Source of the DNA: CAZJRB01 sp964547995
Lineage (GTDB): Bacteria > Planctomycetota > Planctomycetia > Pirellulales > Thermoguttaceae
DNA: 64,000 bases
Direction: 5' to 3'
NCBI GenBank assembly: GCA_964547995.1
Contig: CAZJRB010000001.1
Coordinates: 62,001 to 126,000, forward strand
The position numbers and the translations under genes are program-made. Below, piece after piece: positions 50,036-57,048 of this stretch. The notes under the pieces were generated by a model, which made no database searches, was not told the origin of the DNA, and saw only the letters and a list, made by a program, of their open reading frames with translations. Numbering within the stretch: the first letter of the stretch is position 1; every line of letters starts with the position of its first letter.

Positions 50036-50148
50036 CCTTGGGGTTGCCCTGCGACAGGCAATGCAAGCAAGTAACGTCCGACGGCTCCCATATCGGGAGC
50101 CCGCCGTTACGTTGGCTTGCATTGAGAGTGTCGCAGTTTCCCCCAAGG
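50036..50148. repeat. 113-nt long hairpin upstream of the BamE-like gene
   Basis: Outer arms CCTTGGGGTTGCCCTGCGAC and its near-complement (GTCGCAGTTTCCCCCAAGG), middle arms AATGCAAGC / GCTTGCATT and inner arms GGCTCCC / GGGAGCC pair around a 4-nt TATC loop. Almost the whole 113 nt can form one imperfect stem. The size is like a single-strand origin, an oriT or a structured RNA. It lies in the 200-bp gap between 49976 and 50267. Confidence 0.8.
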
Positions 50149-50266
50149 CAACGTTTCAGCTAGGCTGAATCCAGATTGTCACCATCATTGTAGCACACCG
50201 CACGGAAACCACAAGAGGTAGGACAAGGGCGGGGCGAGAGCGGGCAAACTCACTTCCGAAGTAGCC

Positions 50267-50794
50267 TCAAGACCCTGGCCGGGCGGGCTTCTCCCCATCT
50301 GCCCCTCGGGGCTCCTCTCGCTCTCTGTCCGCATTTCGCTTCGCCGCCTCCCGCATTCTATCCAGGGCAGGCCGATCGGCGGGGCGAGAACCTGAATCCT
50401 GAGAACCTAACGTAGGAAGGTTATTAGCGGGGGGAAGTGACTCGCTACCTTCCATCATTGTCTCTACGAGTTCGCTTTCCCTGGCTAACCTTGCCGCCCT
50501 TGCTATGTCTCGCTCCCTCCTGATTGTCTCAGGGTCTTTCTCCTCTATCACGATTCCCCTTGCAATGAAATCATCGGCCACCATTTGGGCACGCCTCTTG
50601 CCTTCCTCTATCGCTTCCACCATGACCCTAAGGCTTTGCTCCTCCCGCAGCTTCCTTTCACGGTCCCATTGCTCCAGGAATCGTTGCCTTTCCTTCTCTT
50701 CCTTAGTCAAGCGACGGGGCGGGGGCGGCCGACTAGAACTAGAAAACTCTGACAAAGGCACAATATCAGGTAAGTCATCGTGAAACCTTGACAT
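50267..50794 (-). CDS. Charged coiled-coil protein, unknown
   Basis: The ATG at 50794 follows GGGGG and gives 175 residues. The central part is highly charged and predicted helical (RLTKEEKERQRFLEQWDRER, RRERDIARAARLARESELVE). The C-terminus is Pro/Arg/Glu-rich and disordered. It is the last gene of the dense minus-strand block. No family is recognised; a scaffold-like or nucleic-acid-binding role is conceivable. Confidence 0.65.
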   Translation of the reverse strand: MSRFHDDLPDIVPLSEFSSSSRPPPPRRLTKEEKERQRFLEQWDRERKLREEQSLRVMVEAIEEGKRRAQMVADDFIARGIVIEEKDPETIRRERDIARAARLARESELVETMMEGSESLPPANNLPTLGSQDSGSRPADRPALDRMREAAKRNADREREEPRGADGEKPARPGS

Positions 50795-50919
50795 AGCAAC
50801 CCCCAGAGTAGAGAAGCGAAAGCCCGAAGAGAACAGACTACCTCCCCGAGAAAAAGAAAGAGTGGGTGAGGCGAGGAAATGGCAGAAACCCCGCCTCACC
50901 CTTTCAGAGCAACCACTGG

Positions 50920-51312
50920 TTAAGTGGTTTCACAGAGATTCAGTTCCCTCAACCTACCGTGCATGAGGTTGAGAGTAGATCGACATTGGTTGTAGAACGC
51001 ATCCCTCCGGATTTCCTCTTTTGTTCTCTTTCCTTGACTGTCACAGAAGTCTACAAAGTCGTTTACGAAGTCTGCTTTATCACCCGGACTCAATTGCGAG
51101 AGTAGACCACCGTTTGCATTGTTGTTCGCGTGCCTTGGATCGGCATAAACCTTCACCCGGTTCGGCAGTATCTTGAACCCTTTCGGGTAATCCTCTTCCA
51201 TTCGGGCAACTAGTTTGTTGCGGGCTTCATTGTGATGAGTGGCATACACCCAGAGGGCCCTTGCCCGATAACAACCGCTAGGTTCAACCTGGAAACAGAA
51301 CAGTCTTTTCAT
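50920..51312 (-). CDS. Unknown 130-residue protein
   Basis: The protein begins MKRLFCFQVEPSGCYRARAL, then WVYATHHNEARNKLVARMEE and a C-terminal helical part (NDFVDFCDSQGKRTKEEIRR, STLNLMHGRLRELN). No recognised domain and no membrane segment. It lies 20 bp downstream of the next gene of the minus-strand block, so co-transcription is likely. The phrase 'ARNKL/I...' also occurs in the 102-residue product at 52332-52640 (DARNKIETECKRIGLLPRS), hinting that the two proteins share a small fold. Confidence 0.65.
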   Translation of the reverse strand: MKRLFCFQVEPSGCYRARALWVYATHHNEARNKLVARMEEDYPKGFKILPNRVKVYADPRHANNNANGGLLSQLSPGDKADFVNDFVDFCDSQGKRTKEEIRRDAFYNQCRSTLNLMHGRLRELNLCETT

Positions 51313-51332
51313 TACGGTAACTCCGTTAGTAG

Positions 51333-51869
51333 TTAGAATGGAAACACGCCATCCATACAGGCGTTAGGGTCAGTTGTGGGCGGGGGCGAGTCTGAGAATG
51401 CTCTATCAATTGAAACTGCAAGAGACTCGTCCAAATGGTCGTGACACCGGAAAGGTATGTCGTGCGAATCCGCATACTTCTTGGCTTCCACCATCTTATT
51501 TACCTCAAGAAGCAACTTGGCGGTGCGTTCGTTCTCGAATTGGATTACTTCGATCATTTGTTGTGCTGAGAGCCTACCTCTGTTTATTCCTTGGGTAAAC
51601 ACTGCCCCGTCTCTTGATCTAGGGATCGGCCAGAGATTGTGAGCCCTCAGAGAGGGAACCGTTGCCTCACAGAACCTTTCTAGCTTCCGGTAGTTGTCAG
51701 GGGCGTAGCCCCTCGCCTCCAACCACTCCGCAAGCTTCCTTTCCGCCTCAAGATCATCCCGAGCAAGAACAATCCCCTCCCTGTTGACGAACGCTCTATC
51801 ACTACCCGAGCGAGTAACCTGAGTTAGTGGGAGCCTGGCCTTATAGGTGAACTTGTATGCATACAGCAT
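51333..51869 (-). CDS. Unknown 178-residue protein
   Basis: The N-terminus reads MLYAYKFTYKARLPLTQVTR and includes VLARDDLEAERKLAEWLEAR, again resembling the short beta-alpha units of its neighbours (input strand followed by 'AExKLxE'). The C-terminal part is helical (LSAQQMIEVIQFENERTAKL) and ends Pro-rich (DSPPPTTDPNACMDG). No known family. It belongs to the minus-strand block and is separated by 20 bp from the following gene. Confidence 0.65.
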   Translation of the reverse strand: MLYAYKFTYKARLPLTQVTRSGSDRAFVNREGIVLARDDLEAERKLAEWLEARGYAPDNYRKLERFCEATVPSLRAHNLWPIPRSRDGAVFTQGINRGRLSAQQMIEVIQFENERTAKLLLEVNKMVEAKKYADSHDIPFRCHDHLDESLAVSIDRAFSDSPPPTTDPNACMDGVFPF

Positions 51870-51899
51870 TGCTTCCTCCGTGGTTATCCTCTCCGACAG

Positions 51900-52025
51900 C
51901 TACCCTTTCCAGAGTGGCTTGCCGGGCATGTTCTTTCGGTTCCTGCGGTTTTGTTTGGCTTGCTTCTTTCGCAGTCTGGCTTGCCTGCGGGAAGCTTTCC
52001 TGTATTCCCTTTCGTGGTTTCGCAT
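51900..52025 (-). CDS. 41-residue Arg/Lys-rich peptide
   Basis: A short frame from the ATG at 52025, behind AGGG, to TAG at 51900. It begins MRNHEREYRKASRRQARLRK and continues KQAKQNRRNRKNMPGKPLWK. The start lies 4 bp after the stop of the upstream gene, and the frame fills the gap in an otherwise tightly packed block. The strong positive charge suggests nucleic-acid binding. Confidence 0.6.
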   Translation of the reverse strand: MRNHEREYRKASRRQARLRKKQAKQNRRNRKNMPGKPLWKG

Positions 52026-52029
52026 GGCA

Positions 52030-52326
52030 TTACCCTACGAAAGGAAAGCACGAATCCAAGCAAGCATTCTCAGGGCATTCGTCTACCTCCTCCAAGTCTG
52101 CCCGTTTCTCTTGCTCGACTTTCTCAGCGGGTAGCCACGCGAACAGACTATCAAACATTGCATTGTGATCGGCGTTAGGATCGCCCTTCTCAATCATCCG
52201 TCGCTCTTGAACATTCAACGGGCGAATACCCTGGATAGGCCCCAACGAGCCAGGAAGCCCCACAATAGGCGACTTGACTACCTCGACTCTACCGGCAGTC
52301 TCTATGACCTCGACACGATTAGACAT
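52030..52326 (-). CDS. Unknown 98-residue protein
   Basis: The sequence starts MSNRVEVIETAGRVEVVKSP and continues IVGLPGSLGPIQGIRPLNVQ and KVEQEKRADLEEVDECPENA. It is acidic, probably soluble, and not similar to any family recognised here. The start lies a few bases after the upstream gene's stop (52332), so it is part of the same transcript. Confidence 0.6.
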   Translation of the reverse strand: MSNRVEVIETAGRVEVVKSPIVGLPGSLGPIQGIRPLNVQERRMIEKGDPNADHNAMFDSLFAWLPAEKVEQEKRADLEEVDECPENACLDSCFPFVG

Positions 52327-52331
52327 TGTAT

Positions 52332-52640
52332 TTACCTTTCAAGGGTTTCAATCAAGAATTGTAAGGCAACGTAGTCTACATTCCTTCGCACGGTCTTTAC
52401 TTGTTCAATCAAGAGGAAGACCCTATCCCCAACCGGCATTCTCTCGAATACTCTACTTGCTACAATCTCTCGGAAGTCTACTGCCATGTAATCTTGGATT
52501 CCGCGAATTGAGCGGGGTAGCAATCCAATTCGCTTACACTCCGTTTCTATCTTGTTCCTGGCATCGGCGGGCGACTCCCCTAGAACAAACACCTCCCTAC
52601 TCCAATCAGCCATAGAGAGTCTTGAACGATAGACTTGCAT
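52332..52640 (-). CDS. Unknown 102-residue protein
   Basis: The sequence includes MADWSREVFVLGESPADARN, KRIGLLPRSIRGIQDYMAVD and RVFLLIEQVKTVRRNVDYVA. The 'SPADARNKIETECK' segment resembles a beta-alpha unit also seen at 50920-51312. An internal ATG (residue 10) could be the true start. No family assigned. It lies inside the minus-strand block, 15 bp after the RHH-like gene. Confidence 0.62.
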   Translation of the reverse strand: MQVYRSRLSMADWSREVFVLGESPADARNKIETECKRIGLLPRSIRGIQDYMAVDFREIVASRVFERMPVGDRVFLLIEQVKTVRRNVDYVALQFLIETLER

Positions 52641-52655
52641 AGCTCACTCCCGCCG

Positions 52656-52904
52656 TTACCATCCCATAAAGGCAGCTATTCTCTGAGGAGTGTCGTCAAA
52701 CCCGTTTGCTGTCTTGCGTTCCCGTTCAAGCTCTTCCGGGGTTTTCTCAGGTTTGTGGTGTCTCAAGCCCCGAACTAGCAACTCTCGAATAATCTCAGAC
52801 TGAGTTACCCCGGGATGCTCCCGCAGGTTGTTTTGGCGAACCGTTTCAATCGCCTCTCGCAACCACTCCGTTTCCTTTGTCAAGGCAAACGTGATTCTAC
52901 TCAT
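52656..52904 (-). CDS. Ribbon-helix-helix-like small DNA-binding protein
   Basis: The ATG at 52904 follows a strong GGAAGGAAGGGAAGC site and gives 82 residues; it overlaps the end of the preceding gene by 8 bp. The N-terminus (SRITFALTKETEWLREAIET) could form the ribbon strand and first helix, and HPGVTQSEIIRELLVRGLRH the second helix, as in CopG/Arc-type repressors. It is a candidate for the regulator that binds one of the palindromes of the element. The C-terminal tail is charged and probably disordered. Confidence 0.65.
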   Translation of the reverse strand: MSRITFALTKETEWLREAIETVRQNNLREHPGVTQSEIIRELLVRGLRHHKPEKTPEELERERKTANGFDDTPQRIAAFMGW

Positions 52905-53340
52905 TGCTTCCCTTCCTTCCGTTGCTCTTGCTCCCGTTGCCGTTGTCGGGTTGCTCTCTGCCCATAATCCTGAGGGCCGCCTTGAGTAGCCGTTTCCGCC
53001 TTGCCGCCTTGTCCTCTTCCGTTTCCCCGACAATCACGCTCCAAGCCTTCACACTACACCCCCGCGTTCTCTGCCACTTGCGAGTCTTCTCAGGTTTGAC
53101 CGGCCGGGGTGGGGGAGGGGTGTTCGCTTCCCGTGCAATGATCGCCTCTAGCTCTTCTTCCGTGGGAAGTATTCTCTTGATTGTTCGCTTCCTCCGTTCA
53201 ATCTCCATCTCCCCCTCTTCCTGTAGTCCGTAAAGCAACTTGAATAGGCGGTCTTGCTCTGGCCGGGGAGCGGGGGCCGAACCATCCAAACCCGCAAGTA
53301 GTTCAAGTATGGTGAGAGGTTGTTCCGGCGGAGCCTGCAT
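52897..53340 (-). CDS. Unknown 147-residue charged protein, first gene of the minus-strand block
   Basis: It begins MQAPPEQPLTILELLAGLDG and contains LFKLLYGLQEEGEMEIERRK, a Pro-rich centre (REANTPPPPRPVKPEKTRKW) and a basic C-terminus (DKAARRKRLLKAALRIMGRE). It is predicted helical and soluble. Directly upstream lie operator site 4 (53362-53375) and a TTGCAC-17-TATAAT promoter on the minus strand. No family recognised. Confidence 0.65.
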   Translation of the reverse strand: MQAPPEQPLTILELLAGLDGSAPAPRPEQDRLFKLLYGLQEEGEMEIERRKRTIKRILPTEEELEAIIAREANTPPPPRPVKPEKTRKWQRTRGCSVKAWSVIVGETEEDKAARRKRLLKAALRIMGREQPDNGNGSKSNGRKGSNE

Positions 53341-53361
53341 AGCGGAGGATTCCTAGAGTCA

Positions 53362-53375
53362 TGTACACATGTGCA
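53362..53375. promoter_or_regulatory. Putative operator site 4
   Basis: TGTACACATGTGCA, a two-base variant of TGCACACGTGTGCA, lies between the promoter and the first gene of the minus-strand block, 22 bp upstream of its start codon. Confidence 0.6.
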
Positions 53376-53396
53376 CTAACACCAGCAACTACACCT

Positions 53397-53425
53397 ATTA
53401 TACACCATCAGGGGGTATAGTGCAA
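53397..53425 (-). promoter_or_regulatory. Promoter of the minus-strand block
   Basis: On the minus strand TTGCAC (53425-53420), 17-bp spacer and TATAAT (53402-53397). The -10 is perfect; the -35 matches four of six positions. It would drive 53340 down to at least 50267. Confidence 0.7.
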
Positions 53426-53524
53426 CCCCACTTTAGCTAAAATAGATACGAGAGTAGATACTGAGAAGATACAAGAAAAGAGAAAAGGGTTACGCCGAAT
53501 TGACGTAAACCCTTATCTGGTCAC

Positions 53525-53584
53525 GAGTGCCGAAGAGAGGACTTGAACCTCCACGGGCTAAAAGCCCACTAGGTCCTGAACCTA
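53525..53584. repeat. Right attachment site (inside tRNA-Leu)
   Basis: 60 bp identical to 44105-44164. It covers the T arm, variable arm and anticodon arm of the tRNA gene, so integration restores a complete tRNA. Confidence 0.93.
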
Positions 53585-53612
53585 GCGCGTCTGCCAATTC
53601 CGCCACTTCGGC
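53528..53612 (-). tRNA. tRNA-Leu(CAG)
   Basis: The 85-nt minus-strand sequence begins GCCGAAGTGGCGGAATTGGC and ends CTCTTCGGCA. The acceptor stem GCCGAAG/CTTCGGC pairs perfectly. The anticodon stem CTAGG/CCTAG encloses TTCAGGA (anticodon CAG). The long variable arm (TGGGCTTTTAGCCCGT) and TTCAAGT T loop are typical of class II tRNA-Leu. CCA is not encoded. It serves as the integration site of the element to its left. Confidence 0.95.
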
Positions 53613-53682
53613 AAATTTCGTGTAGGTAACATGAGTCACCACGTTTTTCTTGTAGCGAACACATGGCCGGAACGCAACCCCT

Positions 53683-53710
53683 TTGACACGTGCTCCAATC
53701 TTCCTATAAT
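53683..53710 (+). promoter_or_regulatory. Consensus promoter of the thioredoxin gene
   Basis: TTGACA (53683-53688), 16-bp spacer, TATAAT (53705-53710). The thioredoxin ATG follows at 53848 behind AGGAG. Confidence 0.8.
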
Positions 53711-53847
53711 CAGCAAGTCGCAACGCGGGAGCCCGTAACCCTCGCCTGTAGGTGCCAGATGCCCCCCAAATTGCCTCGCTGGTATTCCGAAATCGGCGTG
53801 CCTTGGGTCCATTTGGGGTCAAACCAAGACGGAAGGAGACTTATTCC

Positions 53848-54174
53848 ATGGGCAACGTAGTTGACGTAACCGACGCGACTTTCGAGGCAGAGGTGCTCCA
53901 GACATCGGAACCTGTGCTGGTCGATTTTTGGGGGCCCGGCTGCCCCCCCTGCCTGCAAATGGCGCCGGTGGTGGAAGAACTGGCTGCCGAGAACGCCGGC
54001 TCAATCAAGGTCGTAAAACTCAACGTTTCCGAAGGAACAGACATCGCCGCCGGCTACGGGATTACGGGCATTCCCACGTTCATGATCTTCAAGAATGGGG
54101 AAGTGGTCGACCGTTATATCGGGTTCCAGCCGAAAGGCCGCCTGCAAGAGGCCATCGACCAGGCAATCGCTTGA
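53848..54174 (+). CDS. Thioredoxin-like protein with CPPC active site
   Basis: The ATG at 53848 follows GGAAGGAG and gives 108 residues, normal for thioredoxin. The fold is clear: VLVDFWGPGCPPCLQMAPVV, KLNVSEGTDIAAGYGITGIP with the cis-Pro, and TFMIFKNGEVVDRYIGFQPK. The active site is GPGCPPCLQ instead of the usual APWCGPC, so the Trp before the first Cys is Gly and the dipeptide between the Cys residues is Pro-Pro. This should alter redox potential and partner choice. It is transcribed from its own strong promoter. Confidence 0.92.
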   Translation: MGNVVDVTDATFEAEVLQTSEPVLVDFWGPGCPPCLQMAPVVEELAAENAGSIKVVKLNVSEGTDIAAGYGITGIPTFMIFKNGEVVDRYIGFQPKGRLQEAIDQAIA

Positions 54175-54316
54175 GAGACACCCGGAATCAGCCAGTTCCC
54201 TTGAACTTGGCGCCCGCACGTGCCGATCAAGGAAAATAGGCGATTCTCGGCAATTGCCGGGTGTAGCGACGACGAACGCCGCCGCACTCATCTTCTCCGA
54301 CGCGAAGGCTCCTGAC

Positions 54317-54988
54317 ATGCCCAAGGTAGATGGGAATCGTGCGCACTCGTCACGACGGCCGGTGACCAAGGTGTCGAACGACACGCGAGTCGACCCGGCC
54401 CACTCGACGAACACCCAACCGGTAGCGGACGGAGATCCGATCGCGACGACCCCGGTGCAGAACGAGGTGGTTTCGGCGACTCTCTCGCAGCAGATCCGCA
54501 CTCAGGCGGAACAACTCCGGTCGCACCTCCACGCGTGGCAGAACGATCTCGATCGCCGCGAGGCGCAAATCCGTGACCAGTCCGTTCAGTTGCAGAACGA
54601 TGCCCAAACGGCCCGGCTCTGGCTCGATCAGCAAGCGGGTGAACTCGACGACCGCCATGGAAAGCTCAACGAGACGGAAAGGGAACTCCAGCGACGGCGC
54701 GACGAGCTTGAGAAACAACATCGTGAGTTGCTTGCGCAGCAACAGCGACTCGACCGGGAGCGAGGAGAACTCGCCGGACAGCAAGCTGCCGTAAAAAAGG
54801 CCCGTGAGGAGATTGAATCCGACCGCCGCAGAATCGAAGCGGAACGCAAGAAGATCAAGGACCATCTGCACCGGAGAAAAATGATCCGGCAGGCGGCCGC
54901 CATTCTCGAATCACGCCATCGACACCTCGCCGAAGCCGAGGCCCGGCTCGCCGAGGACCGGGCAGCGGTCCAACGGCGCGCGAGTTGA
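54317..54988 (+). CDS. Long coiled-coil protein, unknown
   Basis: The ATG at 54317 gives 223 residues; the frame is open upstream to 54095 but that part lacks coding character. Residues ~60-215 are a continuous Glu/Arg/Gln-rich coiled coil (LDRREAQIRDQSVQLQND, ELQRRRDELEKQHRELLAQQ, SRHRHLAEAEARLAEDRAAV). No transmembrane segment or catalytic motif is visible. A structural or adaptor role is likely. The 281-bp gap to the next gene (54989-55269) holds nothing recognisable. Confidence 0.72.
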   Translation: MPKVDGNRAHSSRRPVTKVSNDTRVDPAHSTNTQPVADGDPIATTPVQNEVVSATLSQQIRTQAEQLRSHLHAWQNDLDRREAQIRDQSVQLQNDAQTARLWLDQQAGELDDRHGKLNETERELQRRRDELEKQHRELLAQQQRLDRERGELAGQQAAVKKAREEIESDRRRIEAERKKIKDHLHRRKMIRQAAAILESRHRHLAEAEARLAEDRAAVQRRAS

Positions 54989-55269
54989 TCGAGGCCCGCC
55001 GCAGTCTCCGGAAGAGTGTAGATTCCCAACGCTGAGGCGGCTGGGTGGTACCGGCATCTCGCCAGTGCTGTGATGGGGAAAGTCCTACGGTCCAGCGCAT
55101 GTCACAGGGCTGGTGAGGAGCGGGGACAACGTCTTGGGGTGTTTTCTCGGGGCACGTGCATTCATTCCTCGCCATTCGCGGTATGCGCGAAATTTTTTGT
55201 CTCTGGTCAGCTCGTAGTCATGTCCGGTCTGTGTGTTCTGATTCGTTGCTGTTTACTATGCGAGGATGT

Positions 55270-56127
<858 letters not shown>

Positions 56128-56167
56128 GGCACTTGCGGGGTTGGTTGCTTGTTGAAGGTGTGCGAAC

Positions 56168-56190
56168 CCCTGCGCGCAGTGCCGGGGCTT
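56168..56190. repeat. GC hairpin repeat, copy 2
   Basis: ACCCCTGCGCGCAGTGCCGGGGC followed by TTTT resembles the hairpin at 41169-41191 and the reversed copy at 58640-58662. Confidence 0.55.
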
Positions 56191-56220
56191 TTGATGAAAC
56201 GGATTCCTCGATTCGACGAA

Positions 56221-57048
56221 TTACTGCTCGATCCGGCCGTCGGTCAGCCGCACCACGCGGTCGGCCTGCCCGGCGATCTCCAGATCGTGGGTCACCATTA
56301 CTATAGTGAGGTTCTGCCGGCGGTTCAAGGTGCGCAGAATCTTGATGATATCTCTGCCGGTCTCGTGATCGAGGTTTCCGGTGGGCTCGTCGGCCAAGAG
56401 TAGATCGGGCCTGGCGATCAGCGCCCTGGCGATGGCCGCCCGCTGCATCTCGCCGCCGGAAAGCTCGCGGGGCTTGTGCTTCAAGCGGTGGTCGAGGCCG
56501 ACCATTTCGAGGATTTCGGTTGCCGTGGCCCGGTGCCGGCGGCGGTTGCACAAGTAGGGCAGGGTAGCCTGGGCGATCATTAGCGGGGCGAGCACGTTTT
56601 CGAGCGTGGTCAGCTCGGGCAGGAGGTGGTAGAACTGGAAAATCATCCCGAAACGGCGGTTTCGCAGGATATCGCGGCGCCGGGACGGCAAATTGTCGAT
56701 CCGCCGGCGGTTGAAATGGATCTCGCCCGAGTCGGGCGCGTCGAGAGTGCCCAACAGGTGAAGCAGCGTGCTCTTGCCCGAGCCGCTCTGGCCGACGATC
56801 GCGAGGAATTCCCCTTTATTGACCTCTAAGCCGACCCCCCGCAAGACGGATATCTCGACCGGCCCCTTGCGGAAGCTCTTGACGAGATCGACCGCGGCAA
56901 GATGGCACTCGCGCACGGTTGTAGCGTCCCGAGGGACGGCCAAGTATGGCGCAGGCACCGCCGAGGCGCCGGGCGCCGGGCGCATCTGCCCGGACAAGGA
57001 GGTCACGACTGCTTGCACGTCTTCATTCATGGCACAATTCTCATTCAT
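56221..57048 (-). CDS. ABC transporter ATP-binding protein, LolD-like
   Basis: The ATG at 57048 follows GGAGG and overlaps the permease stop by 8 bp; the product has 275 residues. After a ~45-residue extension the ATPase core has the Walker A FLAIVGQSGSGKSTLLHLLG, the Q-loop MIFQFYHLLPELTTLENVLA, signature ELSGGEMQRAAIARALIARP, Walker B LLLADEPTGNLDHETG and the switch His in MVTHDLEIAG. The sequence type (MacB/LolD/FtsE group) and the adjacent FtsX-type permease indicate a lipoprotein-release or related mechanotransmission system. Confidence 0.9.
   Translation of the reverse strand: MNENCAMNEDVQAVVTSLSGQMRPAPGASAVPAPYLAVPRDATTVRECHLAAVDLVKSFRKGPVEISVLRGVGLEVNKGEFLAIVGQSGSGKSTLLHLLGTLDAPDSGEIHFNRRRIDNLPSRRRDILRNRRFGMIFQFYHLLPELTTLENVLAPLMIAQATLPYLCNRRRHRATATEILEMVGLDHRLKHKPRELSGGEMQRAAIARALIARPDLLLADEPTGNLDHETGRDIIKILRTLNRRQNLTIVMVTHDLEIAGQADRVVRLTDGRIEQ

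Larger units (their letters stand above)
44105..53584. mobile_element. ~9.4-kb integrative element in tRNA-Leu(CAG)
   Basis: A 60-bp direct repeat (44105-44164 and 53525-53584) equals the 3' part of tRNA-Leu up to its anticodon arm. The complete tRNA gene is at the right end; its displaced original 3' end is at the left. A tyrosine integrase lies next to the left end. DNA between the repeats is visibly less GC-rich, with short genes and AT-rich promoters, unlike the flanking chromosome. No capsid, portal, relaxase, replication or transfer genes are recognised. It may be a satellite, a mobilisable island or a decayed prophage. Boundaries are exact only to within the repeat. Confidence 0.88.

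Noticed and set aside
53490..53822. 110-codon minus-strand frame over the tRNA
   Set aside because: It spans the whole tRNA-Leu gene and the thioredoxin promoter; shadow frame.
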